Shown one piece after another: positions 35,640 to 46,564 of a stretch of DNA of 64,000 nt. The notes beneath the pieces were generated by a model. That model was not told the origin of the DNA, did not search any database, and was given only the letters and a program-made list of their open reading frames with translations. The stretch spans positions 1,798,001 through 1,862,000 of the forward strand of contig NC_079875.1 in the NCBI RefSeq assembly GCF_029227915.1. Reading direction: 5' to 3'. Numbering within the stretch: position 1 is the stretch's first letter; every line of letters starts with the position of its first letter. Source of the DNA: Hydractinia symbiolongicarpus (taxonomy: Eukaryota; Cnidaria; Hydrozoa; Anthoathecata; Hydractiniidae). The translations under genes and the position numbers were made by a program.

Positions 35640-38600
35640 GTTCGGGAAATGAGTTTACTCCCTGGGTACTATCTTTGTATACTTTTGACTATACGGGCCA
35701 AGCCCGGGATTTACGGGAAATCGCGGGTTTTCGTTTGCCGGAGATTAAACTTCTTTTATTCAGCGTCTCATCAAAAATGAAAACATTTTTAAAAACTAAA
35801 AGTCTCATGGGCTTTAGTGGTGAAATAATAATTTAAATAATCGTTTGGGAAATGAGTTTACTCCCTGGGTACTTTCTTTGTATACTTTTGACTATACGGG
35901 CCGAGTCCGGGATTTACGGGAAATCGCGGGTTTTCGTTTGCCGGCGATTAAACCTCTTTCATTAAGCGTCTCATCAAAAATGAAAACATTTTTAAAAACT
36001 ACAAGTCTCATGGGCTTTAGTGGTGAAATAATAATTTAAAAAATCGTTCGGGAAATGAGTTTACACCCTGGGTACTTTCTTTGTATACTTTTTACTATAC
36101 GGGCCGAGTCCGGGATTTACGGGAAATCGCAGGTTTTCGTTTGCCGGCTATTAAACTTCTTTTATTCAGCGTCTCATCAAAAATGTAAACATTTTTGAAA
36201 ACTACAAGTCTCATGCGTTTTAGTGGTGAAGAAATAATTTAAAAAACCGTTCGGGAAATGAGTTTACTCCCTGGGTACTTTCTTTGTATACTTTTGACTA
36301 TACGGGCCGAGTCCGGGATTTACGGAAAGTCGCGGGTTTTCGTTTGCCGGCGATTAAACTTCTTTTATTCAGCGTCTCATCAAAAATGAAAATATTTTTA
36401 AATACTACAAGTCTCATGGGCTTCAGTGGTGAAATAATAATTTAAAAAATCGTTCGGGAAATGAGTTTACACCCTGGGTACTTTCTTTGTATACTTTTGA
36501 CTATGCGGGCCGAGTCCGGGTTTACGGGAAATGGCGGGTTTTCGTTTGCCGGCGATTAAACTTCTTTTATTTAGCGTCTCATCAAAAATGAAAACATTTT
36601 TGAAAACTACAAGTCTCAAGCGTTTTAGTGGTGAAAAGATAATTTAAAAAATCGTTTTGGAAATGAGTTTACTCACAGGGTACTTTCTTTGTATACATTC
36701 GACTATACGGGCCAAGCCCGGGATTTACGGAAAATCGCGGGTTTTCGTTTGCCGGCGATTAAACCGCTTTCATTAAGCGTCTCATCAAAAATGAAAACAT
36801 TTCTGAAAACTACAAGTCTCATGCGTTTTAGTGGTGAAAAAATAATTTAAAAAATCGTTCGGGAAATGAGTTTACTCCCTGGGTACTTTCTTTGTATACT
36901 TTGGACTATACGGGCCGAGTCCGGGATTTACGGGAAATCGCGGATTTTCGTTTGAGGGCGATTAAACTTCTTTTATTCAGCGTCTCATCAAAAATGAAAA
37001 CATTTTTGAAAACTACAAGTCTCATGCGTTGTAGTGGTGAAAAAATAATTTAAAAAATCCTTTGGAAAATGAGTTTACTCCCTGGGTACTTTCTTTGTAT
37101 ACTTTTGACTATACGGGCCGAGTCCGGGGTTTACGGAAAATGGCGGGTTTTCGTTCGCCGGCGATTAAACTTCTTTTATTCAGCGTCTCATCAAAAATGA
37201 AAACATTTTTTAAAACTGCAAGTCTCATGCGTTGTAGTGGTGAAAAAATAATTTAAAAAATAGTTCGGAAAATGAGTTTACTCCCTGGGTAATTTCTTTG
37301 TATACTTTTGACTATACGGGCCGAGTCCGGGGTTTACGGGAAATGGCGGGTTTTCGTTTGCCGGCGATTTAACTTCTTTTATTCAGCGTCTCATCAAAAA
37401 TGAAAACATTTTTAAAATCTATAAGTCTCATGGGTTTTAGTGGCGAAATAATAATTTAAAAAATCGTTCGGGAAATGAGTGTACATCCCGGGTACTTTCT
37501 TTACTATACGGGCCGAGTCCGGGATTTACGGGAAGTCGCGGGTTTTCGTTTGCCGGCGTTTAAACTTCTTTTATTCAGCGTCTCATTAAAAATGAAAACA
37601 TTTTTAAAAACTACAAGTCTCAAGGGCCTTAGTTGTGAAATAATAATTTAAAAAATAGTTCGGAAAATGAGTTTACTCCCTGGTTAATCTCTTTGTATAC
37701 TTTTGACTATACGGGCCGAGTCCGGGGTTTACGGGAAATGGCGTGTTTTCGTTTGCCGGCGATTTAACTTCTTTTATTCAGCGTCCCATCAAAAATGAAA
37801 ACATTTTTAAAAACTATAAGTCTCATGGGTTTTAGTGGCGAAATAATAATTTAAAAAATCGTTCGGGAAATGAGTTTACATCCCGGTTACTTTCTTTACT
37901 ATACGGGCCGAGTCCGGGATTTACGGGAAGTCGCGGGTTTTCGTTTGCCGGCGTTTAAACTTCTTTTATTCAGCGTCTCAATAAAAATGAAAACATTTTT
38001 AAAAACTACAAGTCTCATTGGCTTTAGTGGTGAAATAATAATTTAAAAAATCGTTCGGGAAATGAGTTTACACCCTGGGTACTTTCTTTGTATACTTTTG
38101 ACTATACGGGCAGAGTCGGGGATTTACGGGAAATCGCAGGTTTTCGTTTGCCGGCGATTAAACTTCTTTTATTCAGCGTCTCATCAAAAATGAAAACATT
38201 TTTGAAAAGTACAAGTCTCATGCGTTTTAGTGGTGAAAAAATAATTTAAAAAATCGTTCGGGAAATGAGTTTACTCCCTGGGTACTTTTTTTGTATACTT
38301 TTGACTATGCGGGCCGAGTCCGGGGTTTACGGGAAATGGCGGGTTTTCGTTTGCCGGCAATTAAACTTCTTTTATTCAGCGTCTCATCAAAAATGAAAAG
38401 ATTTTTGAAAACTACAAGTCTCATGCGTTTTAGTGGTGAAAAAATAATTTAAAAAATCGTTCGGGAAATGAGTTTACTCCATGGGTACTTTCTTTGTATA
38501 CTTTTGATTATACTGGCCGAGTCCAGGGTTTACGGGAAATGTCAGGTTTTCGTTTGCCGGCGATTAAACTTCTTTTACTCAGCTTCTCACCAAAAATGAA

Positions 38601-39472
38601 AACATTTTTAAAAACTACAAGTCTCATGGGCCTTAGTGGTGAAATAATAATTTAAAAATCGTTCGGGAAATGAGTTTACACCCTGAGTACTCTCTTTGTA
38701 TACTTTTGACTATACGGGCCGAGTCCGGGATTTACGGGAATTCGCAGGTTTTCGTTTGCCGGCGATTGAACTTCTTTCATTCAGCGTCTCATCAAAAATG
38801 AAAACATTTTTGAAAACTACAAGTCTCATGCGTTTTAGTGGTGAAAATATAATTTAGAAAATCGTTCGGGAAATGAGTTTACTCCCTGGGTACTTTCTTT
38901 GTATACTTTTGACTATACAGACCGAGTCCGGGATTTACGGGAAGTCGCGGGTTTTCGTTTGCCGGCGATTAACCTTCTTTTATTCAGCGTCTCATCAAAA
39001 ATGAAAACATTTTTAAAAACTACAAGTTTCATGCGTTTTAGTGGTGAAAAAATAATTTAAAAAATCGTTCGGGAAATGAGTTTACACCCTGGATACTTTC
39101 TTTGTATACTTTTGACTATACGGGCCGAGTCCGGGATTTACGGGAAATCGCAGGTTTTCGTTTGCCGGCGATTAAACTTCTTTCATTCAGCGTCTCATCA
39201 AAAATGAAAACATTTTTGAAAACTACAAGTCTCATGCGTTTTAGTGGTGAAAAAATAATTTAAAAAATCGTTCGGGGAATGAGTTTACTCCCTGGGTACT
39301 TTCTTAGTATACTTTTGATTATACGGACCGAGTCCGGGGTTTACGGGAAATGGCGGGTTTTCGTTTGCCGGCGATTAAACTTCTTTTCTTCAGCGTCTCA
39401 TCAAAAATGTAAACATTTTTGAAAACTACAAGTCTCATGCGTTTTAGTGGTGAAGAAATAATTTAAAAAACC
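35640..39472 (+). repeat. 19-mer HOR, copy C (cleanest unit, 3,833 bp)
   Basis: The register starts are h 35,640; a 35,843; b 36,046; e 36,249; f 36,452; g 36,654; i 36,857; j 37,060; k 37,263; l 37,466 (192 bp); m 37,658; n 37,861 (192 bp); o 38,053; p 38,256; q 38,459; r 38,661; s 38,864; t 39,067; u 39,270. Marks: j CTTTGGAAAATGAG with GGTTTACGG; k TAGTTCGG with GGGTAATTTC; m TAGTTCGG with GGTTAAT; l and n CATCCCGG with the 11-bp deletion; o GGGCAGAGTCGG; q CTCCATGGG; r GGGAATTCGC; s ATACAGACCGAG; t CCTGGATAC; u GATTATACGGACCG. After u the array returns to e f g. Confidence 0.85.
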
Positions 39473-40249
39473 GTTCGGGAACTGAGTTTACTCCCTGGGT
39501 ACTTTCTTTGTATACTTTTGACTATACGAGCCGATTCCGGGATTTACGGGAAGTCGCGGGTTTTCGTTTGCCGGCGATTAAACTTCTTTTATTCAGCGTC
39601 TCATCAAAAATGAAAATATTTTCAAATACTACAAGTCTCATGGGCTTCAGTGGTGAAATAATAATTTAAAAAATCGTTCGGGAAATGAGTTTACACCCTG
39701 GGTACTTTCTTTGTATACTTTTGACTATGCGGGCCGAGTCCGGGGTTTACGGGAAATGGCGGGTTTTCGTTTGCCGGCGATTAAACTTCTTTTATTTAGC
39801 GTCTCATCAAAAATGAAAACATTTTTGAAACTACAAGTCTCAAGCGTTTTAGTGGTGAAAAGATAATTTAAAAAATCGTTTTGGAAATGAGTTTACTCAC
39901 GGGGTACTTTCTTTGTATACATTCGACTATACGGGCCAAGCCCGGGATTTACGGGAAATCGCGGGTTTTCGTTTGCCGGCGATTAAACCGCTTTCATTAA
40001 GCGTCTCATCAAAAATGAAAACATTTCTGAAAACTACAAGTCTCATGCGTTTTAGTGGTGAAAAAATAATTTAAAAAATCGTTCGGGAAATGAGTTTACT
40101 CCCTGGGTACTTTCTTTACTATACGGGCCGAGTCACGGATTTACGGGAAGTCGCGGGTTTTCGTTTGCCGGCGTTTAAACTTCTTTTATTCAGCGTCTCA
40201 TTTAAAATGAAAACATTTTTAAAAACTACAAGTCTCATGGGCTTTAGTG

Positions 40250-42279
40250 GTGAAATAATAATTTAAAAAATCCTTCAGGAAATGAGTTTACACCCTGGGT
40301 ACTTTCTTTGTATACTTTTGACTATACGGGCCGAGTCGGGGATTTACGGGAAATCGCAGGTTTTCGTTTGCCGGCGATTAAACTTCTTTTATTCAGCGTC
40401 TCATCAAAAATGAAAACATTTTTGAAAACTACAAGTCTCATGCGTTTTAGTGGTGAAAAGATAATTTGAAAAATCGTTTTGGAAATGAGTTTACTCACAG
40501 GGTACTTTCTTTGTATACATTCGACTATACCGTCCAAGCCCGGGATTTTCGGGAAATCGCGGGTTTTCGTTTACCGGCGATTAAACCACTTTCATTAAGC
40601 GTCTCATCAAAAATGAAAACATTTCTGAAAACTACAAGTCTCATGCGTTTTAGTGGTGAAAAAATAATTTAAAAAATTGTTCGGGAAATGAGTTTACTCC
40701 CTGGGTACTTCCTTTGTATACTTTTGACTATACGGGCCGAGTCCGGGATTTACGGGAAATCGCGTGTTTTCGTTTGCCGGCGATTAAACTGCTTTTATTC
40801 AGCGTCTCATCAAAAATGAAAACATTTTTGAAAACTACAAGTCTCATGCGTTTTAGTGGTGAAAAAATAATTTAAAAAATCGTTCGGGAAATGAGTTTAC
40901 TCCCTGGGTACTTTCTTTGTATACTTTTGATTATACGGACCGAGTCCGGGGTTTACGGGAAATGGTGGGTTTTCGTTTACCGGCGATTAAACTTCTTTTA
41001 TTCAGCGTCTCATCAAAAATGAAAACATTTTTGAAAACTACAAGTCTCATGCGTTTTAGTGGTGAAAAGATAATTTAAAAAATCGTTTTGGAAATGAGTT
41101 TACTCACAGGGTACTTTCTTTGTATACATTCGACTATACCGGCCAAGCCCGGGATTTTCGGGAAATCGCGGGTTTTCGTTTGCCGGCGATTAAACCACTT
41201 TCATTAAGCGTCTCATCAAAAATGAAAACATTTCTGAAAACTACAAATCTCATGCGTTTTAGTGGTGAAATAATAATTTAAAAAATCCTTCGGGAAATGA
41301 GTTTACACCCTGGGTACTTTCTTTGTATACTTTTGACTATACGGGCCGAGTCGGGGATTTACGGGAAATCGCAGGTTTTCGTTTGCCGGCGATTAAACTT
41401 CTTTTATTCAGCGTCTCATCAAAAATGAAAACATTTTTGAAAACTACAAGTCTCATGCGTTTTAGTGGTGAAAAGATAATTTGAAAAATCGTTTTGGAAA
41501 TGAGTTTACTCACAGGGTACTTTCTTTGTATACATTCGACTATACCGTCCAAGCCCGGGATTTTCGGGAAATCGCGGGTTTTCGTTTACCGGCGATTAAA
41601 CCACTTTCATTAAGCGTCTCATCAAAAATGAAAACATTTCTGAAAACTACAAGTCTCATGCGTTTTAGTGGTGAAAAAATAATTTAAAAAATTGTTCGGG
41701 AAATGAGTTTACTCCCTGGGTACTTCCTTTGTATACTTTTGACTATACGGGCCGAGTCCGGGATTTACGGGAAATCGCGTGTTTTCGTTTGCCGGCGATT
41801 AAACTGCTTTTATTCAGCGTCTCATCAAAAATGAAAACATTTTTGAAAACTACAAGTCTCATGCGTTTTAGTGGTGAAAAAATAATTTAAAAAATCGTTC
41901 GGGAAATGAGTTTACTCCCTGGGTACTTTCTTTGTATACTTTTGATTATACGGACCGAGTCCGGGGTTTACGGGAAATGGTGGGTTTTCGTTTACCGGCG
42001 ATTAAACTTCTTTTATTCAGCGTCTCATCAAAAATGAAAACATTTTTGAAAACTACAAGTCTCATGCGTTTTAGTGGTGAAAAGATAATTTAAAAAATCG
42101 TTTTGGAAATGAGTTTACTCACAGGGTACTTTCTTTGTATACATTCGACTATACCGGCCAAGCCCGGGATTTTCGGGAAATCGCGGGTTTTCGTTTGCCG
42201 GCGATTAAACCACTTTCATTAAGCGTCTCATCAAAAATGAAAACATTTCTGAAAACTACAAATCTCATGCGTTTTAGTG
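40250..42279 (+). repeat. 1,015-bp 5-mer tandem duplication
   Basis: About 40,250-41,264 is repeated at about 41,265-42,279. Shared ordered marks are TCCTTC at the first junction, CCGAGTCGGGG, AATTTGAAAAATCG, ATACCGTCCAAG, GTTTACCGGCG, ATCGCGTGTTTTCG with CTGCTTTTATTC, AATGGTGGG, and CTACAAATCTCATG. Only a few differences were noticed (TTCAGGA against TTCGGGA). The joint lies near 41,252-41,265, where TTTTAGTGGTGAAA leads into TAATAATTT. Confidence 0.87.
40810..40831. repeat. Dyad element within monomer (9-bp arms, 4-nt loop)
   Basis: TCAAAAATG is followed by AAAA and then CATTTTTGA, a perfect 9-bp inverted repeat around a 4-nt loop. It occurs at consensus bases 140-161 in monomers that keep TTTTTGAAAAC. 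Monomers with TTTTTAAAAAC keep only the inner 7 bp, as does this window's sizeable class with that change. It could extrude as a small cruciform or be a protein-binding dyad. No function is established. Confidence 0.6.
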
Positions 42280-42294
42280 GTGAAAAAATAATTT

Positions 42295-42497
42295 AAAAAA
42301 TCGTTCGGGAAATGAGTTTACTCCCTGGGTACTTTCTTTGTATACTTTTGACTATACGGGCCGAGTCCGGGATTTACGGGAAATCGCGGGTTTTCGTTTG
42401 CCGGCGATTAAACTTCTTTTATTCAGCGTCTCATCAAAAATGAAAACATTTTTAAAAACTACAAGTCTCATGGGCTTTAGTGGTGAAATAATAATTT
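42295..42497 (+). repeat. Representative consensus-like monomer (203 bp)
   Basis: This copy is close to the majority sequence and serves as a map of the unit. Bases 1-12 are the A6-TCGTTC junction. About 14-61 is a mixed stretch with GTTTACTCCCTGGGTAC, the GTATAC palindrome and TTTTGACTATAC. About 62-112 is a GC-rich core with GGG at 64, 75, 84 and 94, followed by GCCGGCG. About 113-139 is TTAAACTTCTTTTATTCAG-like. About 140-161 is the A/T dyad. About 162-203 runs through CTACAAGTCTCATG, TTTTAGTGG and an A/T-rich end. Hand count on the majority consensus: C 35, G 42, CpG 13 in 203 bp. This particular copy has TTTTTAAAAAC instead of TTTTTGAAAAC after the dyad. Confidence 0.9.
42358..42390 (+). 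other. Phased G-tract core (example monomer)
   Basis: Four GGG runs start at 42,358, 42,369, 42,378 and 42,388, spaced 11, 9 and 10 bp and separated by A/T-rich triplets or quartets. The same arrangement is visible in most monomers of the array. Alternation of GC and AT at about 10 bp is the known signature of rotational nucleosome positioning. Four G3 tracts with loops of 8, 6 and 7 nt also fit a relaxed G-quadruplex pattern. Neither activity is demonstrated by sequence alone. Confidence 0.5.
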
Positions 42498-43520
42498 AAA
42501 AAATCGTTTGGGAAATTTGTTTACTCCCTGTGTATTTTCCTTGTATACATTCGACTATACGGGCCAAGCCCGGGATTTACGGGAAATCGCGGGTTTTCGT
42601 TTGCCGGCGATTAAACTGCTTTTATTCAGCGTCTCATTAAAAATGAAAACATTTTTGAAAACTACAAGTCTCATGCGTTTTAGTGGTGAAAAAATAATTT
42701 AAAAAATCGTTCGGGAAATGAGTTTACTCCCTGGGTACTTTCTTTGTATACTTTTGATTATACAGACCGAGTCCGGGGTTTACGGGAAATGGCGGGCTTT
42801 CGTTTGCCGGCGATTAAACTTCTTTTATTCAGCGTCTCATCAAAAATGAAAACATTTTTGAAAACTACAAGTCTCATGCGTTTTAGTGGTGAAAAGATAA
42901 TTTAAAAAATCGTTTTGGAAATGAGTTTACTCACAGGGTACTTTCTTTGTATACATTCGACTATACCGGCCAAGCCCGGAATTTTCGGGAAATCGCGGGT
43001 TTTCGTTTGCCGGCGATTAAACCACTTTCATTAAGCGTCTCATCAAAAATGAAAACATTTCTGAAAACTACAAGTCTCATGCGTTTTAGTGGTGAAAAAA
43101 TAATTTAAAAAATCGTTCGGGAAATGAGTTTACTCCCTGGGTACTTTCTTTGTATACTTTTGACTATACGGGCCGAGTCCGGGATTTACGGGAAATCGCG
43201 GGTTTTCGTTTGCCGGCGATTAAACTTCTTTTATTCAGCGTCTCATCAAAAATGAAAACATTTTTAAAAACTACAAGTCTCATGGGCTTTAGTGGTGAAA
43301 TAATAATTTAAAAAATCGTTTGGGAAATTTGTTTACTCCCTGGATACTTTCTTTGTATACTTTTGAGTATACGGGCCGAGTCCGGGATTTACGGGAAATC
43401 GCATGTTTTCGTTTGCCGGCGATTAAACTTCTTTTATTCAGCGTCTCATCAAAAATGAAAACATTTTTAAAAACTACAACTCTCATGCGTTTTAGTGGTG
43501 AAATAATAATTTAAAAAATC

Positions 43521-45549
43521 GTTCGGGAAATGAGTTTACTCCCTGGCTACTATCTTTGTATACTTTTGACTATACGGGCCAAGCCCGGGATTTACGGGAA
43601 ATCTCGGGTTTTCGTTTGCCGGCGATTAAACCTCTTTCATTAAGCGTCTCATCAAAAATGAAAACATTTTTGAAAACTACAAGTCTCATGCGTTTTAGTG
43701 GTGAAAAAATAAATTAAAAAATCGTTCTGGAAATGAATTTACTCACAGGGTACTTTCTTTGTATACATTCGACTATACGGGCCAAGCCCGAGATTTACGG
43801 GAAATCGCGGGTTTTCGTTTGCCGGCGATTAAACCTCTTTCATTAAGCGTCTCATCAAAAATGAAAGCATTTTTGAAAACTACAAGTCTCATGCGTTTTA
43901 GTGGTGAAAAAAAAAATTAAAAAATCGTTCGGGAAATGAGTTTACTCCCTGGGTACTTTCTTTGTGTACATTCGACTATACGGGCCAAGCCCGGGATTTA
44001 CGGGAAATCGCGGGATTTCGTTTGCCGGTGATTAAACCTCTTTTATTAAGCGTCTCATCAAAAATGAAAACATTTTTGAAAACTGCAAGTCTCATGCGTT
44101 TTAGTGGTGAAAAGATATTTGAAAAAATCGTTTCGGAAATGAGTTTACTCACAGGGTACTTTCTTTGTATACATTCGACTATACGGGCCAAGCCCGGGAT
44201 TTACGGGAAATCGCGGGTTTTCGTTTGCCAGAGATTAAACATCTTTCAATCAGCGTCTCATCAGAAATGAAAACATTTTTGAAAACTACAAGTCTTATGC
44301 GTTGTAGTGGTGAAAAAATAATTTAAAAAATCGTTCTGGACATAAGTTTACTCGCAGGGCACTTTCTTTGTATACATTCGACTATACGGGTCAAGCATGG
44401 GATTTACGGGAAATCGCGGGTTTTCGTTTGCCGGCGATTAAACCTCTTTCATTAAGCGTCTCATCAAAATTGAAAACATTTTTAAAAACTACAAGTCTCA
44501 TGGGCTATAGTGGTGAAATAAAAATTTAAAAAATCGTTCGGGAAATGAGTTTACACCCGGGTACTTTCTTTGTATACTTTTTACTATACAGGCCGAGTCC
44601 GGGATTTACGGGAAATCGCAGGTTTTCGTTTGCCGGCGATTAAACTTCTTTTATTCAGCGTCTCATCAAAAATGAAAACATTTTTAAAAACTACAAGTCT
44701 CATGCGTTTTAGTGGTGAAATAATTATTTAAAAAATCGTTCGGGAAATGAGTTTACTCCCTGGCTACTATCTTTGTATACTTTTGACTATACGGGCCAAG
44801 CCCGGGATTTACGGGAAATCTCGGGTTTTCGTTTGCCGGCGATTAAACCTCTTTCATTAAGCGTCTCATCAAAAATGAAAACATTTTTGAAAACTACAAG
44901 TCTCATGCGTTTTAGTGGTGAAAAAATAAATTAAAAAATCGTTCTGGAAATGAGTTTACTCACAGGGTACTTTCTTTGTATACATTCGACTATACGGGCC
45001 AAGCCCGAGATTTACGGGAAATCGCGGGTTTTCGTTTGCCGGCGATTAAACCTCTTTCATTAAGCGTCTCATCAAAAATGAAAACATTTTTGAAAACTAC
45101 AAGTCTCATGCGTTGTAGTGGTGAAAAAATAATTTAAAAAATCGTTCTGGACATAAGTTTACTCGCAGGGCACTTTCTTTGTATACATTCGACTATACGG
45201 GTCAAGCATGGGATTTACGGGAAATCGCGGGTTTTCGTTTGCCGGCGATTAAACCTCTTTCATTAAGCGTCTCATCAAAATTGAAAACATTTTTAAAAAC
45301 TACAAGTCTCATGGGCTTTAGTGGTGAAATAAAAATTTAAAAAATCGTTCGGGAAATGAGTTTACACCCGGGTACTTTCTTTGTATACTTTTTACTATAC
45401 GGGCCGAGTCCGGGATTTACGGGAAATCGCAGGTTTTCGTTGCTGGCGATTAAACTTCTTTTATTCAGCGTCTCATCAAAAATGTAAACATTTTTGAAAA
45501 CTACAAGTCTCATGCGTTTTAGTGGTAAAGAAATAATTTAACAAACCGT
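43521..45549 (+). repeat. 1,217-bp displaced repeat with CCTGGCTACTATC monomers
   Basis: CCTGGCTACTATCTTTG monomers start at 43,521 and 44,738. The first is followed by CTGGAAATGAATTT, AAAAAAAAATTAAA and GATATTTGAAAA monomers, then by CTGGACATAAGTTTAC with CGCAGGGCAC and TCAAGCATGGG. The second run reaches that last type after fewer monomers, through a monomer whose end (GCGTTGTAGTGG) matches the one at ~44,290. Two monomers were therefore lost in the second run. Confidence 0.7.
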
Positions 45550-45752
45550 TTGGGAAATGAGTTTACTCCCTGGGTACTTTCTTTGTATACTTTAGACTAT
45601 ACGGGCCGAGTCCGGGATTTACGGGAAGTCGCGGGTTTTCGTTTGCCGGCGATTAAACTTCTTTTATTCAGCGTCTCATCAAAAATGAAAATATTTTTAA
45701 ATACTACAAGTCTCATGGGCTTCAGTGGTGAAATAATAATTTAAAAAATCGT

Positions 45753-45956
45753 TCGGGAAATGAGTTTACACCCTGGGTACTTTCTTTGTATACTTTTGAC
45801 TATACGGGCCAAGCCCGGGATTTACGGGAAATCGCGGGTTTTCGTTTGCCGGCGATTAAACCGCTTTCATTAAGCGTCTCATCAAAAATGAAAATATTTC
45901 TGAAAACTAAAAGTCTCATGCGTTTTAATGGTGAAAAAATAATTTAAAAATTCGTT
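45753..45956 (+). repeat. Recombinant f/g monomer
   Basis: It begins as f (TTCGGGAAATGAG, TTTACACCCTGGG, TATACTTTTGAC) and becomes g from GCCAAGCCCGGG through AAACCGCTTTCATTAAG. The right end has private marks AAATATTTCTG, AACTAAAAGTC and TTTTAATGGTG, which reappear at ~50,550. That makes it the left edge of the 23-mer superunit. Confidence 0.72.
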
Positions 45957-46564
45957 CCGGAAATGAGTTTACTCACTGGGTACTTTCCTTGCATACTTTT
46001 GACTATATGGGCCGAGTCCGGGATTTACGGGAAATCGCGGGATTTCGTTTGCCGGTGATTAAACTTCTTTTATTAAGCGTCTCATCAAAAATGAAAACAT
46101 TTTTGAAAACTGCAAGTCTCATGCGTTTTAGTGGTGAAAAGATAATTGAAAAAATCGTTTCGGAAATGAGTTTACTCACAGGGTACTTTCTTTGTATACA
46201 TTCGACTATACGGGCCAAGCCCGGGATTTACGGGAAATCGCGGGTTTTCGTTTGCCGGAGATTAAACTTCTTTAATTTAGCGTCTCATCAGAAATGAAAA
46301 CATTTTTGAAAACTACAAGTCTTATGCGTTTTTGTGGTGAAAAAATAATTTAAAAAATCGTTCTGGAAATAAGTTTACTCGCAGGGCACTTTCTTTGTAT
46401 ACATTCGACTATACGTGTCAAGCCCGGGATTTACGGGAAATCGCGGGTTTTCGTTTGCCGGCGATTAAACCTCTTTCATTAAGCGTCTTATCAAAAATGA
46501 AAACATTTTTAAAAACTACAAGTCTCATGGGCTTTAGTGGTGAAATAATAATTTAGAAAATCGT

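Larger units (their letters stand above)
39473..43520 (+). repeat. Block 6: transition and 5-mer/4-mer duplications
   Basis: After u of copy C come e, f and g monomers, then a single monomer with the 11-bp deletion (40,083) but with CTCCCTGGGTAC instead of CATCCCGGG. A five-monomer unit duplicated at 1,015 bp follows, then an 812-bp 4-mer. Family II copies here read ATACCGGCC or ATACCGTCC with GGATTTTCGGG and AAACCACTTTCATTAAG, which separates them from those of blocks 3-5. Confidence 0.8.
42101..43722 (+). repeat. 812-bp 4-mer, two approximate copies
   Basis: Monomers near 42,101, 42,304, 42,507 and 42,709 have counterparts near 42,913, 43,116, 43,319 and 43,521. The best marks are GATTTTCGGG in the first and GGGAAATTTGTTTACTCCCTG in the third, which occurs only in these two monomers. 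The first instance of the third monomer is a family II/I recombinant (ACATTCGAC, GCCAAGCCC, then CTGCTTTTATTCAG). The second instance is family I throughout. Confidence 0.72.

Noticed and set aside
42294-42360. Bacterial-type promoter resemblance (TTGACTATAC)
   Set aside because: The two boxes touch each other with no proper spacer, the motif is in almost every monomer, and there are no genes to drive.
42480-42520. tRNA or SINE ancestry: GGGCTTTAGTGGTGA resembling an A box and GTTCGGGAA resembling a B box about 25 bp later
   Set aside because: The A-box-like part has an extra base, the B-box-like part misses two key bases, and there is no tRNA fold, poly-T terminator or target-site duplication. 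Chance similarity is more likely; a covariance-model tRNA search would settle it.
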